NCBI GenBank assembly: GCA_964554265.1
Contig: CAZKOB010000022.1
Location: 1 to 34,552, forward strand
Length of the DNA stretch: 34,552 nt
From: RGIG8745 sp964554265
GTDB lineage: Bacteria; Bacteroidota; Bacteroidia; Bacteroidales; Bacteroidaceae
Direction of reading: 5' to 3'
The notes beneath the pieces were generated by a model. It did not search any database. It had not been told where the DNA came from and saw only the letters and a program-made list of their open reading frames with translations. Below are positions 7,831-15,771 of the stretch, piece after piece. The position numbers and the translations under genes were made by a program. Positions within the stretch are counted from its first letter, which is position 1. Every line of letters starts with the position of its first letter.

Positions 7831-8589
7831 CTAATCGTCCTGAGGCTTCGGCAGTGCTGCGAGGGCTTCGGCGGCGGACAGGATATTGTGGTTCTCCACG
7901 TCTTCTCGTATTTTGCCGTCTCGCAGCATGATGTTGCGGCTGCTGTATTGGGCGATTTCCGGGTTATGTGTGACGAAGATTATGGTTCTGCCTTCTGCGT
8001 GAAGTCTTTGGAATAGTACAAGCATCTCAAACGAGGTGCGTGTGTCGAGGTTTCCTGTCGCCTCGTCTGCAAGTATCACCGCCGGGTTGTTGACCAGTGC
8101 TCTTGCTATCGCCACACGCTGCATCTGTCCTCCTGACATCTGGTTCGATTTGTGGTCGAGGCGATTGCCGAGACCCACCGCTTCAAGAGCTGCGATAGCG
8201 GCTTCACGTCGTTGTTTGGCGTTGAACTTGGCATTGTACATCAGAGGAAGTTCCACATTCTCCACTGCTGTTGTCTTTGCCAGAAGGTTGTAGTTCTGGA
8301 ATACAAATCCAATTTTCCTGTTTCGTAGTTTGGCGCGCTGCGATTTCGACATTTTCCTTACCGGAGTGCCGTCAAGGAAATACTCACCGCTTGTCGGAGT
8401 GTCGAGACAGCCGAGCTGGTTGAGGAGAGTTGATTTTCCTGAACCGGATGTTCCCATTATCGTTACAAATTCACCTTCATATATCTTGAACGATATTCCG
8501 CGAAGGGCATGTACTGTTTCCGAACCGACAATGAAGTCGCGTTTCACGTTGTCAAGCTCGATAACGACTTTTCTTTTGTTTTCTTCCAT
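7831..8589 (-). CDS. ABC transporter ATP-binding protein (MacB/LolD type)
   Basis: A 252-aa cytosolic ATPase that powers the adjacent permease. Visible motifs are Walker A GTSGSGKST (about 46-54), Q-loop FVFQNYNLL, signature MSGGQMQRVAIARAL (M replaces the usual L of LSGGQ), Walker B VILADEATGNLD and H-loop FVTHN. The A-loop region and the length match the LolD/MacB/FtsE subgroup. The gene follows the adaptor gene by only 21 bases, so co-transcription and translation-linked expression are likely. The C-terminal tail after about residue 230 (AAEALAALPKPQDD) is a short family-specific extension. Confidence 0.93.
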   Translation of the reverse strand: MEENKRKVVIELDNVKRDFIVGSETVHALRGISFKIYEGEFVTIMGTSGSGKSTLLNQLGCLDTPTSGEYFLDGTPVRKMSKSQRAKLRNRKIGFVFQNYNLLAKTTAVENVELPLMYNAKFNAKQRREAAIAALEAVGLGNRLDHKSNQMSGGQMQRVAIARALVNNPAVILADEATGNLDTRTSFEMLVLFQRLHAEGRTIIFVTHNPEIAQYSSRNIMLRDGKIREDVENHNILSAAEALAALPKPQDD

Positions 8590-8610
8590 AGAGATTCCGG
8601 TGTGAATGTG

Positions 8611-9774
8611 TTACTTTTTCTTGTTTTTGTTCGGAGGGCCAGGCATGAACGGATTGTTGTTGCTTTGTGCTTCCGATTCTTCTGCAGTACCGGTCATGGA
8701 AAAGTCTGTAATCACTCTGTCGCCTTCTTTGAGTCCCGACTTTATTTCGGTGAGTATGCCATTGGTCGTACCCGTTGTCACAGCTATGGCTTTGAAGTTG
8801 TTGTCTTCTTTCACCCACACCTTGTTTTTGCTGTCGCAATCAGTGATGATTTCCTCTTTGCCGAGCAGGTTTTCGTTAGGGGTGAATTTCAGAGCTTTTG
8901 ACGGTATGGCAAGTATGCCTTTCTTTTCGTTTGTGAATATTGTTACATTAGCCGTAAGTCCCGGTTTGAGTTTCAAGTCATTGTTTTGGGCTGAGATTAC
9001 AACTTCATATGTCACCACGTTACTTTCTGTTGTGGCTTCCTGACGCACTTGGGTTACGTTGCCTTCAAATACGTCGTCGGGATAGGCATCTACGGTGAAG
9101 GTTGCTCTCTGTCCTTCGATGACTCCGCCTATATCGGCTTCATCGACATCAGCAATTACGCGCATGTCTGTAAGGTCCTGTGCTATGATGAACAGGGTAG
9201 GGGTTGTCATGGATGATGCCACAGTCTGTCCTTCTTCCACTTCTTTGCTGAGCACGACACCTTCAATAGGTGCAGTAATGGTTGCATATCCGAGGTTGGT
9301 CTGTGCCTTTGCCACATTCTGCTGTTGTATGGCATATTGTTCTTTTGCCTGAATGTACGACAGATGTGCGCTTTCAAAATCGTCTGCACTTACAAGGCCT
9401 TTGTCGAACAGGGTCTGGTAGCGTTTGAAGTTGGAGGTCTGGTAGTCGAGAGCACTCTTGGCATTGGTCAGGTTGCTCTGTGCACTTGCAAGTTCGCTGA
9501 GAAGGTTGGTCTTGTCAAGCTCTGCAATGATATCGCCCTTGTGTACGATACTGTTGTAGTCGACATATATTTTGTCGATGATTCCTGATACCTGTGTACC
9601 GACTTCCACCTCTGTGACCGGTTCGATGGTGCCTGTTGCCGTGATACTTGTTGAAATGTCCTGCTTTTCCGCTATAGCTGTATTATAGGCAACTTTAGCC
9701 TTATTTTCGCATGATGATAGGATTGCCGTGGCAGCTATGAGGGCTGCGACCATGAGAGATTGTTTGAATTTCAT
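8611..9774 (-). CDS. Periplasmic adaptor subunit (MacA/HlyD type lipoprotein)
   Basis: A 387-aa membrane-fusion protein linking the ABC permease to TolC. It has a lipoprotein signal (ILSSC, lipid-bearing Cys at 22), a split lipoyl/barrel-sandwich domain (EVEVGTQVSGIIDKIYVDYN, closing with APIEGVVLSKEVEEGQTV), a helical hairpin of about 100 residues between them, then a beta-barrel domain (DLTDMRVIADVDEADIG). The C-terminal tail is rich in N, P and K (NNPFMPGPPNKNKKK). It is second in the operon, 82 bases after the TolC gene. Order and families fit a MacA role; RND-type adaptors look similar, but the neighbours argue for ABC. Confidence 0.92.
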   Translation of the reverse strand: MKFKQSLMVAALIAATAILSSCENKAKVAYNTAIAEKQDISTSITATGTIEPVTEVEVGTQVSGIIDKIYVDYNSIVHKGDIIAELDKTNLLSELASAQSNLTNAKSALDYQTSNFKRYQTLFDKGLVSADDFESAHLSYIQAKEQYAIQQQNVAKAQTNLGYATITAPIEGVVLSKEVEEGQTVASSMTTPTLFIIAQDLTDMRVIADVDEADIGGVIEGQRATFTVDAYPDDVFEGNVTQVRQEATTESNVVTYEVVISAQNNDLKLKPGLTANVTIFTNEKKGILAIPSKALKFTPNENLLGKEEIITDCDSKNKVWVKEDNNFKAIAVTTGTTNGILTEIKSGLKEGDRVITDFSMTGTAEESEAQSNNNPFMPGPPNKNKKK

Positions 9775-9856
9775 TATTCTGTATAGTTTGATTTCTTGTT
9801 GTTTTTATATCTTTATATATATGTACAACCGATGGATTGTTGTTTGCGTCAGGTCC

Positions 9857-11197
9857 TTACAGTTTCAGTCCTTCGCCTTGATAGAAACGCAGCATGGCAA
9901 GATTGAGCAGCGCCGTATACTTACTTTGCAGCAACTGCTGCTCAGCCTGCAGCAGATTGTTCTTGCCTGTAGTCAGTTCTACAATGTTTTTAAGACCGAG
10001 TCTGAACTGTTCGCTTACGAGGTCATAGCTTTGTTGCATGCTTTCTACATTTGTCTTGGCATACATGTACTGCTGTTGTGAAGTTGTGGCATTGAGCCAG
10101 TAGTTCTCTATCGTGCTGTAAAGTTCTTTCTGCGTGTTCTGGAGTTCAAGTTCACTCGATTGCTTGGTCAGTTTTGCTTTCTGCACATTGGTGCGGTTCT
10201 GTCTGTTGTCGAAGATTGGTACAGAGACAGTCAGCCCGATGGTGTTGCTCCAGTTGTTCTTTATCTGTCTGCCGAATGTAATGTCCGTACCGCTTGCGTT
10301 GTTGCTTCCGATTCCCGCCATGAGGCTCACCGTAGGGTAATATCCGCGTCGCGCAATGTCTATGCTAAGCTCTTTGGCGTCGATGTTGAGCTTGCCGCTC
10401 TGTATCTCCGGTCTGCTTACGGATGCTGACGCGTACACGTCGTTCTTTGAAGGAATTGCAGACAAAATGGATTCGTCGCCGACTTCAGGTATGGCCACAT
10501 CAAAATCGTCTGCGCCTACAATCTCAAGTTGCTGTTTCAGTTGCAGCTTGTAGTTCTCAAGGGTTGAACGTGCGTTTATGAGATTGTATTCATCCTGACT
10601 CGTCTGTGCTTCAAGCTGTGCGAGGTCCACTTTGGCAAGGCTTCCCACCTCGACCATCTCTTTTGCACGGTTGCGTTGCATTTGCGATGCCTTCAATATC
10701 TCCTCACATACGTCAGCCGCTTCTTTCTGGTAAAGAATCTGCACATACAGCTGTGCTATTTTTTCCTGAATGGAATTGGCGGTTTCCTCTGTCTGCAATT
10801 CGGATATTTCGGCCGTATATTCGTTTTGCTTGATGGTCTTGCTGTTTCTTCCCCCGTTCCATACGGTCCAGCTGGCATTCAGACCGTAACTTCCGTTATA
10901 TGTAGTCAGTGATTTGGAACTTGTCATTGTTCCGTTCGTCAAGTTGATTGTAGACTGGCTGTATGGGCGGTAGGACATATTTTGATTCGTGCTGAACGAT
11001 AAGCTTGGAAACAGTTGTGCTTTGCTTTGCAGTATATCCGCCTTGTCCTGCTCTGTTGTAATACGATTTTGTTTCAGCTGGATGTTGTTTTTAAGTGCAT
11101 ACTCTATACATTCATCGAGCGTCCACTTCTTTTGCGCTTCCATTCCGCCTGTCACAGACAGCATGGAAAGGGCGACGATTAATTGTTTTTTATTCAT
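9857..11197 (-). CDS. TolC family outer-membrane efflux protein
   Basis: A 446-aa outer-membrane channel with a signal peptide (cleaved near GGMEAQ) and the family opening WTLDECIEYALKNNIQLKQ. Two OEP repeats follow, each with long coiled-coil helices (about 55-215 and 265-440), including the typical QSYDLVSEQFRLGLKNIVELTTGKNNLL near the end. It is the first gene of the efflux operon, so the pump components are made from one transcript in the order channel, adaptor, ATPase, permease. No clear TAnnTTTG box is seen upstream. A 13-base palindrome TTTCTGTCAGAAA lies at 11264-11276. Confidence 0.92.
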   Translation of the reverse strand: MNKKQLIVALSMLSVTGGMEAQKKWTLDECIEYALKNNIQLKQNRITTEQDKADILQSKAQLFPSLSFSTNQNMSYRPYSQSTINLTNGTMTSSKSLTTYNGSYGLNASWTVWNGGRNSKTIKQNEYTAEISELQTEETANSIQEKIAQLYVQILYQKEAADVCEEILKASQMQRNRAKEMVEVGSLAKVDLAQLEAQTSQDEYNLINARSTLENYKLQLKQQLEIVGADDFDVAIPEVGDESILSAIPSKNDVYASASVSRPEIQSGKLNIDAKELSIDIARRGYYPTVSLMAGIGSNNASGTDITFGRQIKNNWSNTIGLTVSVPIFDNRQNRTNVQKAKLTKQSSELELQNTQKELYSTIENYWLNATTSQQQYMYAKTNVESMQQSYDLVSEQFRLGLKNIVELTTGKNNLLQAEQQLLQSKYTALLNLAMLRFYQGEGLKL

Positions 11198-11263
11198 TTC
11201 TTTAATTTGTATATTCGTTTATCTTTGCCGTTTCAAATCATATAGTTACAATAGAATGAAATT

Positions 11264-11276
11264 TTTCTGTCAGAAA
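11264..11276. promoter_or_regulatory. Palindrome upstream of the efflux operon
   Basis: TTTCTGTCAGAAA is a perfect 6-1-6 palindrome 67 bases upstream of the TolC gene start. Position and symmetry would suit a repressor site, but no regulator is linked to it and short palindromes occur by chance. Confidence 0.25.
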
Positions 11277-11601
11277 TACAGACTCAGAAAAACGCAGAAG
11301 GTTTAATCACAGTTTGCAAATAATTTTAGAAAATCCAGAATATTTTTGTTTTTTATTTCGGTATATATTGTTTTTGTCACGATTTATTCTTTACGGACTC
11401 TTCTCGTGATGTGAATGACTTTGAGCAGATGTCTTCACAGACTCAAACAGTCCAAGCCGCGTGAGGAGTTTGTGCGTACCAAACGCTGAGACCGCATTTG
11501 CTTGTGTCCATCAGAGAAACATACTTTCTTGCATTATTACAGCCTGTGAAAATCTGATTTCTTCTCACTGCAAAGTTGTTTTCACCGTATTGTTTTTTAT
11601 A

Positions 11602-11685
11602 ATCGGCAGTGTAGATTATAAAATCGACAGTGCAGATTTTACAATCGGCAGTGCAGTTTTTACAATCAGCACTGCTGATTTGAAA
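11602..11685 (+). repeat. 21-bp tandem repeat, four units
   Basis: Four exactly 21-base units at 11602, 11623, 11644 and 11665 follow the pattern ATCGGCAGTGCAGATTTTACA with 2-8 changes each. It lies in the 699-base gene-free gap between the efflux operon and the metal ATPase. A + strand reading frame at 11461-11775 reads the units as seven-residue repeats (IGSVDYK, IDSADFT, IGSAVFT, ISTADLK), but the frame has no recognisable start context or family. The gap also contains a lone TTCACAGACTC (11434-11444), the end motif of the MITE-like element. Confidence 0.75.
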
Positions 11686-11839
11686 AGAAAATGCACTGTT
11701 TTAATCTTTTTATGCCGGAGAAACAAACTTCTCAAGGTGCACTTCAGCACAATGTTCAGCGTTAATATTAGGTAATCAGTTGCTGCAATTATGACAGTTT
11801 ATGCCTTCCTGAATGATTTTTGCATTAAAAACAGGTACA

Positions 11840-11854
11840 TGCAACCCGGTTGCA
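11840..11854. promoter_or_regulatory. Candidate Fur/Zur-type operator (7-1-7 palindrome)
   Basis: TGCAACC-C-GGTTGCA is a perfect 7-1-7 inverted repeat, the format bound by Fur-family repressors, ending 12 bases upstream of the -7-like box TATTTTTG (11867-11874). It precedes an operon made of a metal-exporting ATPase and a Fur-family regulator, so autoregulation is plausible. The base sequence does not match the classic AT-rich Fur or Zur box, which keeps this tentative. Confidence 0.45.
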
Positions 11855-11866
11855 GCTATTATCCAC

Positions 11867-11874
11867 TATTTTTG
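11867..11874 (+). promoter_or_regulatory. Candidate -7 box for the metal ATPase operon
   Basis: TATTTTTG matches TAnnTTTG and lies 22 bases upstream of the ATG at 11897, giving a short leader. No TTTG-type -33 element is present; that position is occupied by the palindrome at 11840-11854. Confidence 0.45.
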
Positions 11875-11896
11875 CAGAAACAAAAGAAGTAAATTT

Positions 11897-13888
11897 ATGA
11901 AGAAGATAATCGGGATTCTTGGACAGTTTCGGTCGGAAGCACTGAGTATGACAGCACTTCTTGTCGGCATCATATTGGGATATGTAGATGCTGGGTGGTT
12001 CGATGGCGGCATCCGGCTGTTGTGGTATGTGGCAGCATTCCTGCCGGTAGGCATACCTGTTGTCCGTGAAGCTCTGGAGAGTTTGTGGCATGGGAAAGTA
12101 TGCAATGAGTTTATGCTGATGACGCTGGCGGCTGTCGGTGCATTCTATATAGGCGAGTATCCGGAAGCTGTAGCCGTAATGCTGTTCTATGCTGTCGGTG
12201 AGAAGTTGCAGGAGATGGCAGCGAGCAGTGCGAGAAACCACATTTCGGCATTGATGGATCTGCGGCCCGACCGGACGAGGGTGGTGCGCGAAGGAAGAGA
12301 AGAAGAAGTCAGGAGTGAAGATGTGAGGCTCGGCGATGTCGTTAAAGTCAGGGCCGGAGAACGTCTGTCGCTCGATGGCACTTTGCTCTCCGACGGAGCA
12401 GAATTTAATGTGGCAGCGATAACAGGCGAGAGCAAGCCGGTGTTTCTCCACAAAGGAGATGAAGTGATGGCCGGACTTATCCCTACGGTAGACACAGTGC
12501 TTGTTGCTGTGGTGCGCAGTTTTGAGCACAGCGCGCTCAGCCGTATACTGAAGCTGGTAGAAGAAGCTGCGGACAGAAAGGCGCCCGCGGAACTCTTCAT
12601 AAGGAAATTTGCACGCATATATACTCCGGTTGTTGTGGGAATATCTGTACTTGTTGTGCTGGTTCCGTGGTTGTGCTCTTGGATGTCGGGTTCGGCATTC
12701 CCGTTCAGCGACTGGCTCTACCGTGCATTGGTGTTTCTTGTGGTGTCGTGTCCTTGTGCCCTTGTCATAAGTATTCCTCTCGGATATTTCGGTGGCATTG
12801 GCGCCGCTTCCACCAAAGGTATCCTGTTCAAAGGAGGCTGTCAGTTGGATACCGTCACCAAAGTCGATGCAATAGCTTTCGACAAGACCGGAACGCTTAC
12901 AACGGGACTGTTTAAGGTGGAAGGCATCATGGAAGACGAGAGCGGAAGATATACCCGGGATGAGATTCTGAGATATGTCGCGTTGGCAGAACTGTCGTCG
13001 AACCATCCGATAGCCAAGACTGTTAGAGAATATGCGGAAGCGCATGGCATGACGTTGTCTCCGGAGAGAGCGGAGATGCACAATGTGGCAGGGATGGGTT
13101 TGAAAGGACAGATAGACGGGGATGAGGTGCTTGTTGGCAACAGGCGCTTGTTGGAGCGGGAAGGTATAGCGGTTCCGGAGGAGATTACCGGAATAGAAGA
13201 CTTGACGATACTCTGTGGTGTGAACCATGCGTATGCCGGGTGTATTGTGCTTGAGGATACGGCAAAGGAGGGTGTGGCCGATGCTGTGAAGGAACTCAAG
13301 TCGATGGGTATCGAGAATATGTATCTGTTGTCGGGCGACAAACAGAATATTGTCGCTAAACTGGCCCGCCATATAGGCATAGGCCATGCGGCAGGCGATT
13401 TGCTTCCGGAGCAGAAGGCTGATTTTATGAGAAGCCTCAAAGAGCACAACAGATATGTGACGGCTTTTGTCGGTGACGGAATAAATGACGCTCCTGTGCT
13501 TGCCACCTGTGACGTGGGAATAGCTATGGGAGCGATGGAAAGTGATGTGGCGATAGAGACAGCCGACATTGTGATACAGGATGATAATATTGCCAAAATA
13601 GCCGAGGCCGTGAATATCGGCAGGAAGACACGTCGTATTGTGACAGAGAATATAGTTTTTGCCATTGGGGTGAAGGTCGTTGTTATGGTGCTTGGTGCAT
13701 TAGGGATGACCAACCTGTGGGTGGCTGTGTTTGCAGATGTCGGAGTGTCGCTGCTTGCCATTCTCAATGCTCTGCGCCTGCGCCTTCTTGTGGCGCATAG
13801 GGATGTGGCGGGACAAGTGCATCGGCGTGTACATCCAAATGGACACGAGAAAGGCGGACATCATCATTGTGGATGCGGATGCCATTAA
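11897..13888 (+). CDS. P1B-type heavy-metal exporting ATPase (Zn/Cd/Pb class)
   Basis: A 663-aa inner-membrane pump that exports divalent metal using ATP. Motifs are the membrane CPC metal site in VSCPCALVIS (about 284-286), phosphorylation DKTGTLTTG (Asp about 329), the P1B SNHPIAKT histidine-proline and GDGINDAPVLA (about 526). The last helix contains AVFADVGVSLLAILNALRL, whose Asp marks the ZntA-like Zn/Cd/Pb class. There is no N-terminal HMA domain; instead the C-terminal tail is rich in His and Cys (GGHHHCGCGCH), a probable cytosolic metal-binding site. An in-frame ATG at 11813 would add a segment lying upstream of the -7 box, so I start at 11897 (MKKIIGILG). It is co-oriented with the Fur-like gene 35 bases downstream. 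Confidence 0.92.
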   Translation: MKKIIGILGQFRSEALSMTALLVGIILGYVDAGWFDGGIRLLWYVAAFLPVGIPVVREALESLWHGKVCNEFMLMTLAAVGAFYIGEYPEAVAVMLFYAVGEKLQEMAASSARNHISALMDLRPDRTRVVREGREEEVRSEDVRLGDVVKVRAGERLSLDGTLLSDGAEFNVAAITGESKPVFLHKGDEVMAGLIPTVDTVLVAVVRSFEHSALSRILKLVEEAADRKAPAELFIRKFARIYTPVVVGISVLVVLVPWLCSWMSGSAFPFSDWLYRALVFLVVSCPCALVISIPLGYFGGIGAASTKGILFKGGCQLDTVTKVDAIAFDKTGTLTTGLFKVEGIMEDESGRYTRDEILRYVALAELSSNHPIAKTVREYAEAHGMTLSPERAEMHNVAGMGLKGQIDGDEVLVGNRRLLEREGIAVPEEITGIEDLTILCGVNHAYAGCIVLEDTAKEGVADAVKELKSMGIENMYLLSGDKQNIVAKLARHIGIGHAAGDLLPEQKADFMRSLKEHNRYVTAFVGDGINDAPVLATCDVGIAMGAMESDVAIETADIVIQDDNIAKIAEAVNIGRKTRRIVTENIVFAIGVKVVVMVLGALGMTNLWVAVFADVGVSLLAILNALRLRLLVAHRDVAGQVHRRVHPNGHEKGGHHHCGCGCH

Positions 13889-13923
13889 AGAAAAGAACAG
13901 TAATCTATAGAATATATATATAA

Positions 13924-14334
13924 ATGGATATAGAGAAAAAACTTGAAGAAAGGGGCATACGTCCTACCGCAAACCGTATACTGGTTATGCGTGCTTTGCA
14001 TGGTTTCGACCGGTCATTCTCGCTTCGTGATATGGAAGACAAGATAGACACACTTGACAAGTCGTCTGTGTTCAGAACCCTCAGATTGTTTGCTGAGCAT
14101 CATCTGATACATGAAATAGATGACGGAAGCGGTTCGTTGAAGTATGAGCTGTGTACTGTCGAACATACTTCTGAGTATGACGATCTGCATACGCACTTTT
14201 TCTGTGAAAAATGTAACAGGACAATATGCTTGCACGATATTCCGGTGCCGCATGTGCCGCTTCCCGAAGGGTTTGTTACAACGAGCATCAATTATGTGAT
14301 AAAAGGGATATGTGATGAATGCAGTGGAAAATGA
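13924..14334 (+). CDS. Fur-family metal-responsive transcriptional regulator
   Basis: A 136-aa DNA-binding protein: winged helix at about 1-80 (ERGIRPTANRILVMRALHG, then DKSSVFRTLRLFAEHHLI as the recognition region), dimerisation domain with HTHFFCEKCNRTICL (CxxC) and a final GICDECSGK (CxxC), giving the four-cysteine structural zinc site. The paired HTH histidines are typical regulatory-site ligands. Being downstream of a Zn/Cd/Pb exporter suggests zinc sensing (Zur-like) and control of this operon, possibly through the palindrome at 11840-11854. Fur, PerR and Zur are hard to separate by sequence alone. Confidence 0.88.
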   Translation: MDIEKKLEERGIRPTANRILVMRALHGFDRSFSLRDMEDKIDTLDKSSVFRTLRLFAEHHLIHEIDDGSGSLKYELCTVEHTSEYDDLHTHFFCEKCNRTICLHDIPVPHVPLPEGFVTTSINYVIKGICDECSGK

Positions 14335-14469
14335 GGGGAAAAGCGGTGAAAACCGGTTGCTTTTGGCAGGTGAGTTTACGGATGGTGTGAGGGAAGCCGG
14401 AAATGCAATATCCGTAAAAATGGTCATTTAAACTGTAATCCGTTTATCTTGCTTGTGATGGGAATAGGT

Positions 14470-14477
14470 TAATTTTG
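14470..14477 (+). promoter_or_regulatory. Candidate -7 box in the gap after the Fur-like gene
   Basis: TAATTTTG matches TAnnTTTG, with a TTG 18 bases upstream. It would start a + strand transcript crossing the palindrome-rich 14480-14680 region. Nothing else in the 466-base gap 14335-14800 looks like a gene on this strand. Confidence 0.3.
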
Positions 14478-14599
14478 CAAACAAAACGGATACCTTGTAG
14501 GCAAATGGAGGATACCGATGGTATGGTTGAACTTTCCTGCAAAAGCATTTTGTACAGATGGACACAGTCCCTGTGGGTACAACCGTCCGCGGTAGCATC

Positions 14600-14678
14600 T
14601 TGAAACCTGCCTGTAATCGTTCTACCTTTGCCATAAAATTAGTTTTATGGACAAAAAAGAACATTACAGGCAGGTTTT
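14600..14678 (+). promoter_or_regulatory. Promoter overlapping a long nested inverted repeat
   Basis: TTG (14600-14602), 20 bases, then TACCTTTG (14623-14630) is a good Bacteroidetes promoter about 170 bases ahead of the CMD/cupin gene. It coincides with a nested inverted repeat: outer arms 14603-14623 and 14658-14678 (AAACCTGCCTGTAAT paired, one bulge, then GTTCT with AGAAC), and an inner stem CCATAAAA/TTTTATGG (14631-14638, 14643-14650) with a 4-base loop. Transcripts starting near 14637 would begin inside the inner hairpin. Confidence 0.5.
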
Positions 14679-14800
14679 CTTATCGTTCAAGAATCTGTGC
14701 GCCACAGAAGTACAACCGTGTTCATTCAACAAGTATTGCAGAGAGCATGGTGTGGAACATTCATACAGTTTCGGCGCAGGAGATGTTAGACGAAAGAGCA

Positions 14801-15628
14801 ATGAAAAGACGATTAATTTATTCGCTATTGATGGCATTATCAGTAACAACGATTATGGCACAACAGAAAATCATTCAGACAGCCGGACGTGATGCGCTCG
14901 GCGAGTTCGCACCGGAGTTTGCACGGCTCAACGATGACGTACTATTCGGTGAAGTATGGAATCGAAATGACCTTTTAAGTCTGCGCGACCGCAGTCTTGT
15001 GACCCTCACTTCACTCATCAGTCAGGGCATTACAGATTCGTCGCTCACCTATCATCTGCAAGAGGCAAGGAAGAACGGCATCACTCGCACTGAGATTTCC
15101 GAAATCATCACCCATATTGCCTTTTATGCCGGATGGCCTAAATCGTGGGCGGCTTTCCGTTTGGCCAAGGATGTGTGGAACGAAGACACAGCCGTTGCGG
15201 ATGGTAAGGCTGCTTTTCAACGTGAGATGATATTCCCTGTAGGTGAACCGAACACAGCGTATGCCCGTTATTTTATAGGTAACAGTTATCTGGCTCCCAT
15301 TTCTTCGGAACAGGTGGCGATAGCCAATGTTACTTTTGAACCGCGTTGCCGCAACAATTGGCATATTCATCATGCCGATAAGGGTGGCGGACAGATGCTG
15401 ATAGGGGTGGCCGGTCGTGGCTGGTATCAGGAAGAGGGCAAACCTGCAGTGGAGATTGTGCCGGGCACGGTCATCCACATTCCGGCCAATGTGAAGCACT
15501 GGCATGGTGCGGCTGCCGATTCATGGTTTGCTCACCTTGCCTTTGAAGTTCCGGGAGAGAATACAAGCAATGAGTGGCTGGAACCGGTAACGGATGAGGA
15601 GTATGACAAACTTCAAAACAGACGTTAG
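14801..15628 (+). CDS. Secreted carboxymuconolactone decarboxylase-like/cupin fusion protein
   Basis: A 275-aa exported protein: signal peptide to about residue 20 (LLMALSVTTIMA), an AhpD/carboxymuconolactone decarboxylase-like helical domain at about 35-130 (LSLRDRSLVTLTSLISQG, then ITHIAFYAGWP), and a cupin domain at about 165-255 with probable metal ligands in NWHIHHADKGGGQ (His188, His190) and HIPANVKHWHG (His233, His235). The CMD domain lacks the CxxC of peroxide-reducing AhpD. An upstream in-frame ATG at 14558 would read through the promoter and inverted repeat, so the start is set at 14801. Substrate unknown. Its neighbour is an alpha/beta hydrolase 143 bases downstream, and the pair may act on the same small molecule (inference). 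Confidence 0.88.
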   Translation: MKRRLIYSLLMALSVTTIMAQQKIIQTAGRDALGEFAPEFARLNDDVLFGEVWNRNDLLSLRDRSLVTLTSLISQGITDSSLTYHLQEARKNGITRTEISEIITHIAFYAGWPKSWAAFRLAKDVWNEDTAVADGKAAFQREMIFPVGEPNTAYARYFIGNSYLAPISSEQVAIANVTFEPRCRNNWHIHHADKGGGQMLIGVAGRGWYQEEGKPAVEIVPGTVIHIPANVKHWHGAAADSWFAHLAFEVPGENTSNEWLEPVTDEEYDKLQNRR

Positions 15629-15771
15629 ACACACAATATATAAAACTGTACCGATATGGCTGAGGGCTGTGGGATGAACACACCGTTTGCCTATGAGTAA
15701 GGGAAATATCATTCTGCCGACGCTTTTGTATGCAGGCTGAGGCGGTGGAATGAAATGTAATATCAACGGAT

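Noticed and set aside
11602..11685. Possible CRISPR array
   Set aside because: The repeats are contiguous 21-base units with no unique spacers and no cas genes nearby. The 44-bp array at 35-220 also lacks distinct spacers of constant length.
11461..11775. 104-codon + strand frame containing the 21-bp repeats
   Set aside because: No start context or recognisable domain; the seven-residue periodicity follows automatically from a 21-base tandem repeat. Kept as a finding, not a gene.
11825..13447. 540-codon minus-strand frame opposite the metal ATPase
   Set aside because: It is a long antisense shadow of the P1B ATPase gene, which has every family motif on the + strand.
14428..14664. 78-codon minus-strand frame across the nested inverted repeat
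   Set aside because: It overlaps two + strand promoter-like boxes and a strong hairpin, and I cannot name a family. A conserved small protein is not excluded, but it is not supported from sequence alone.
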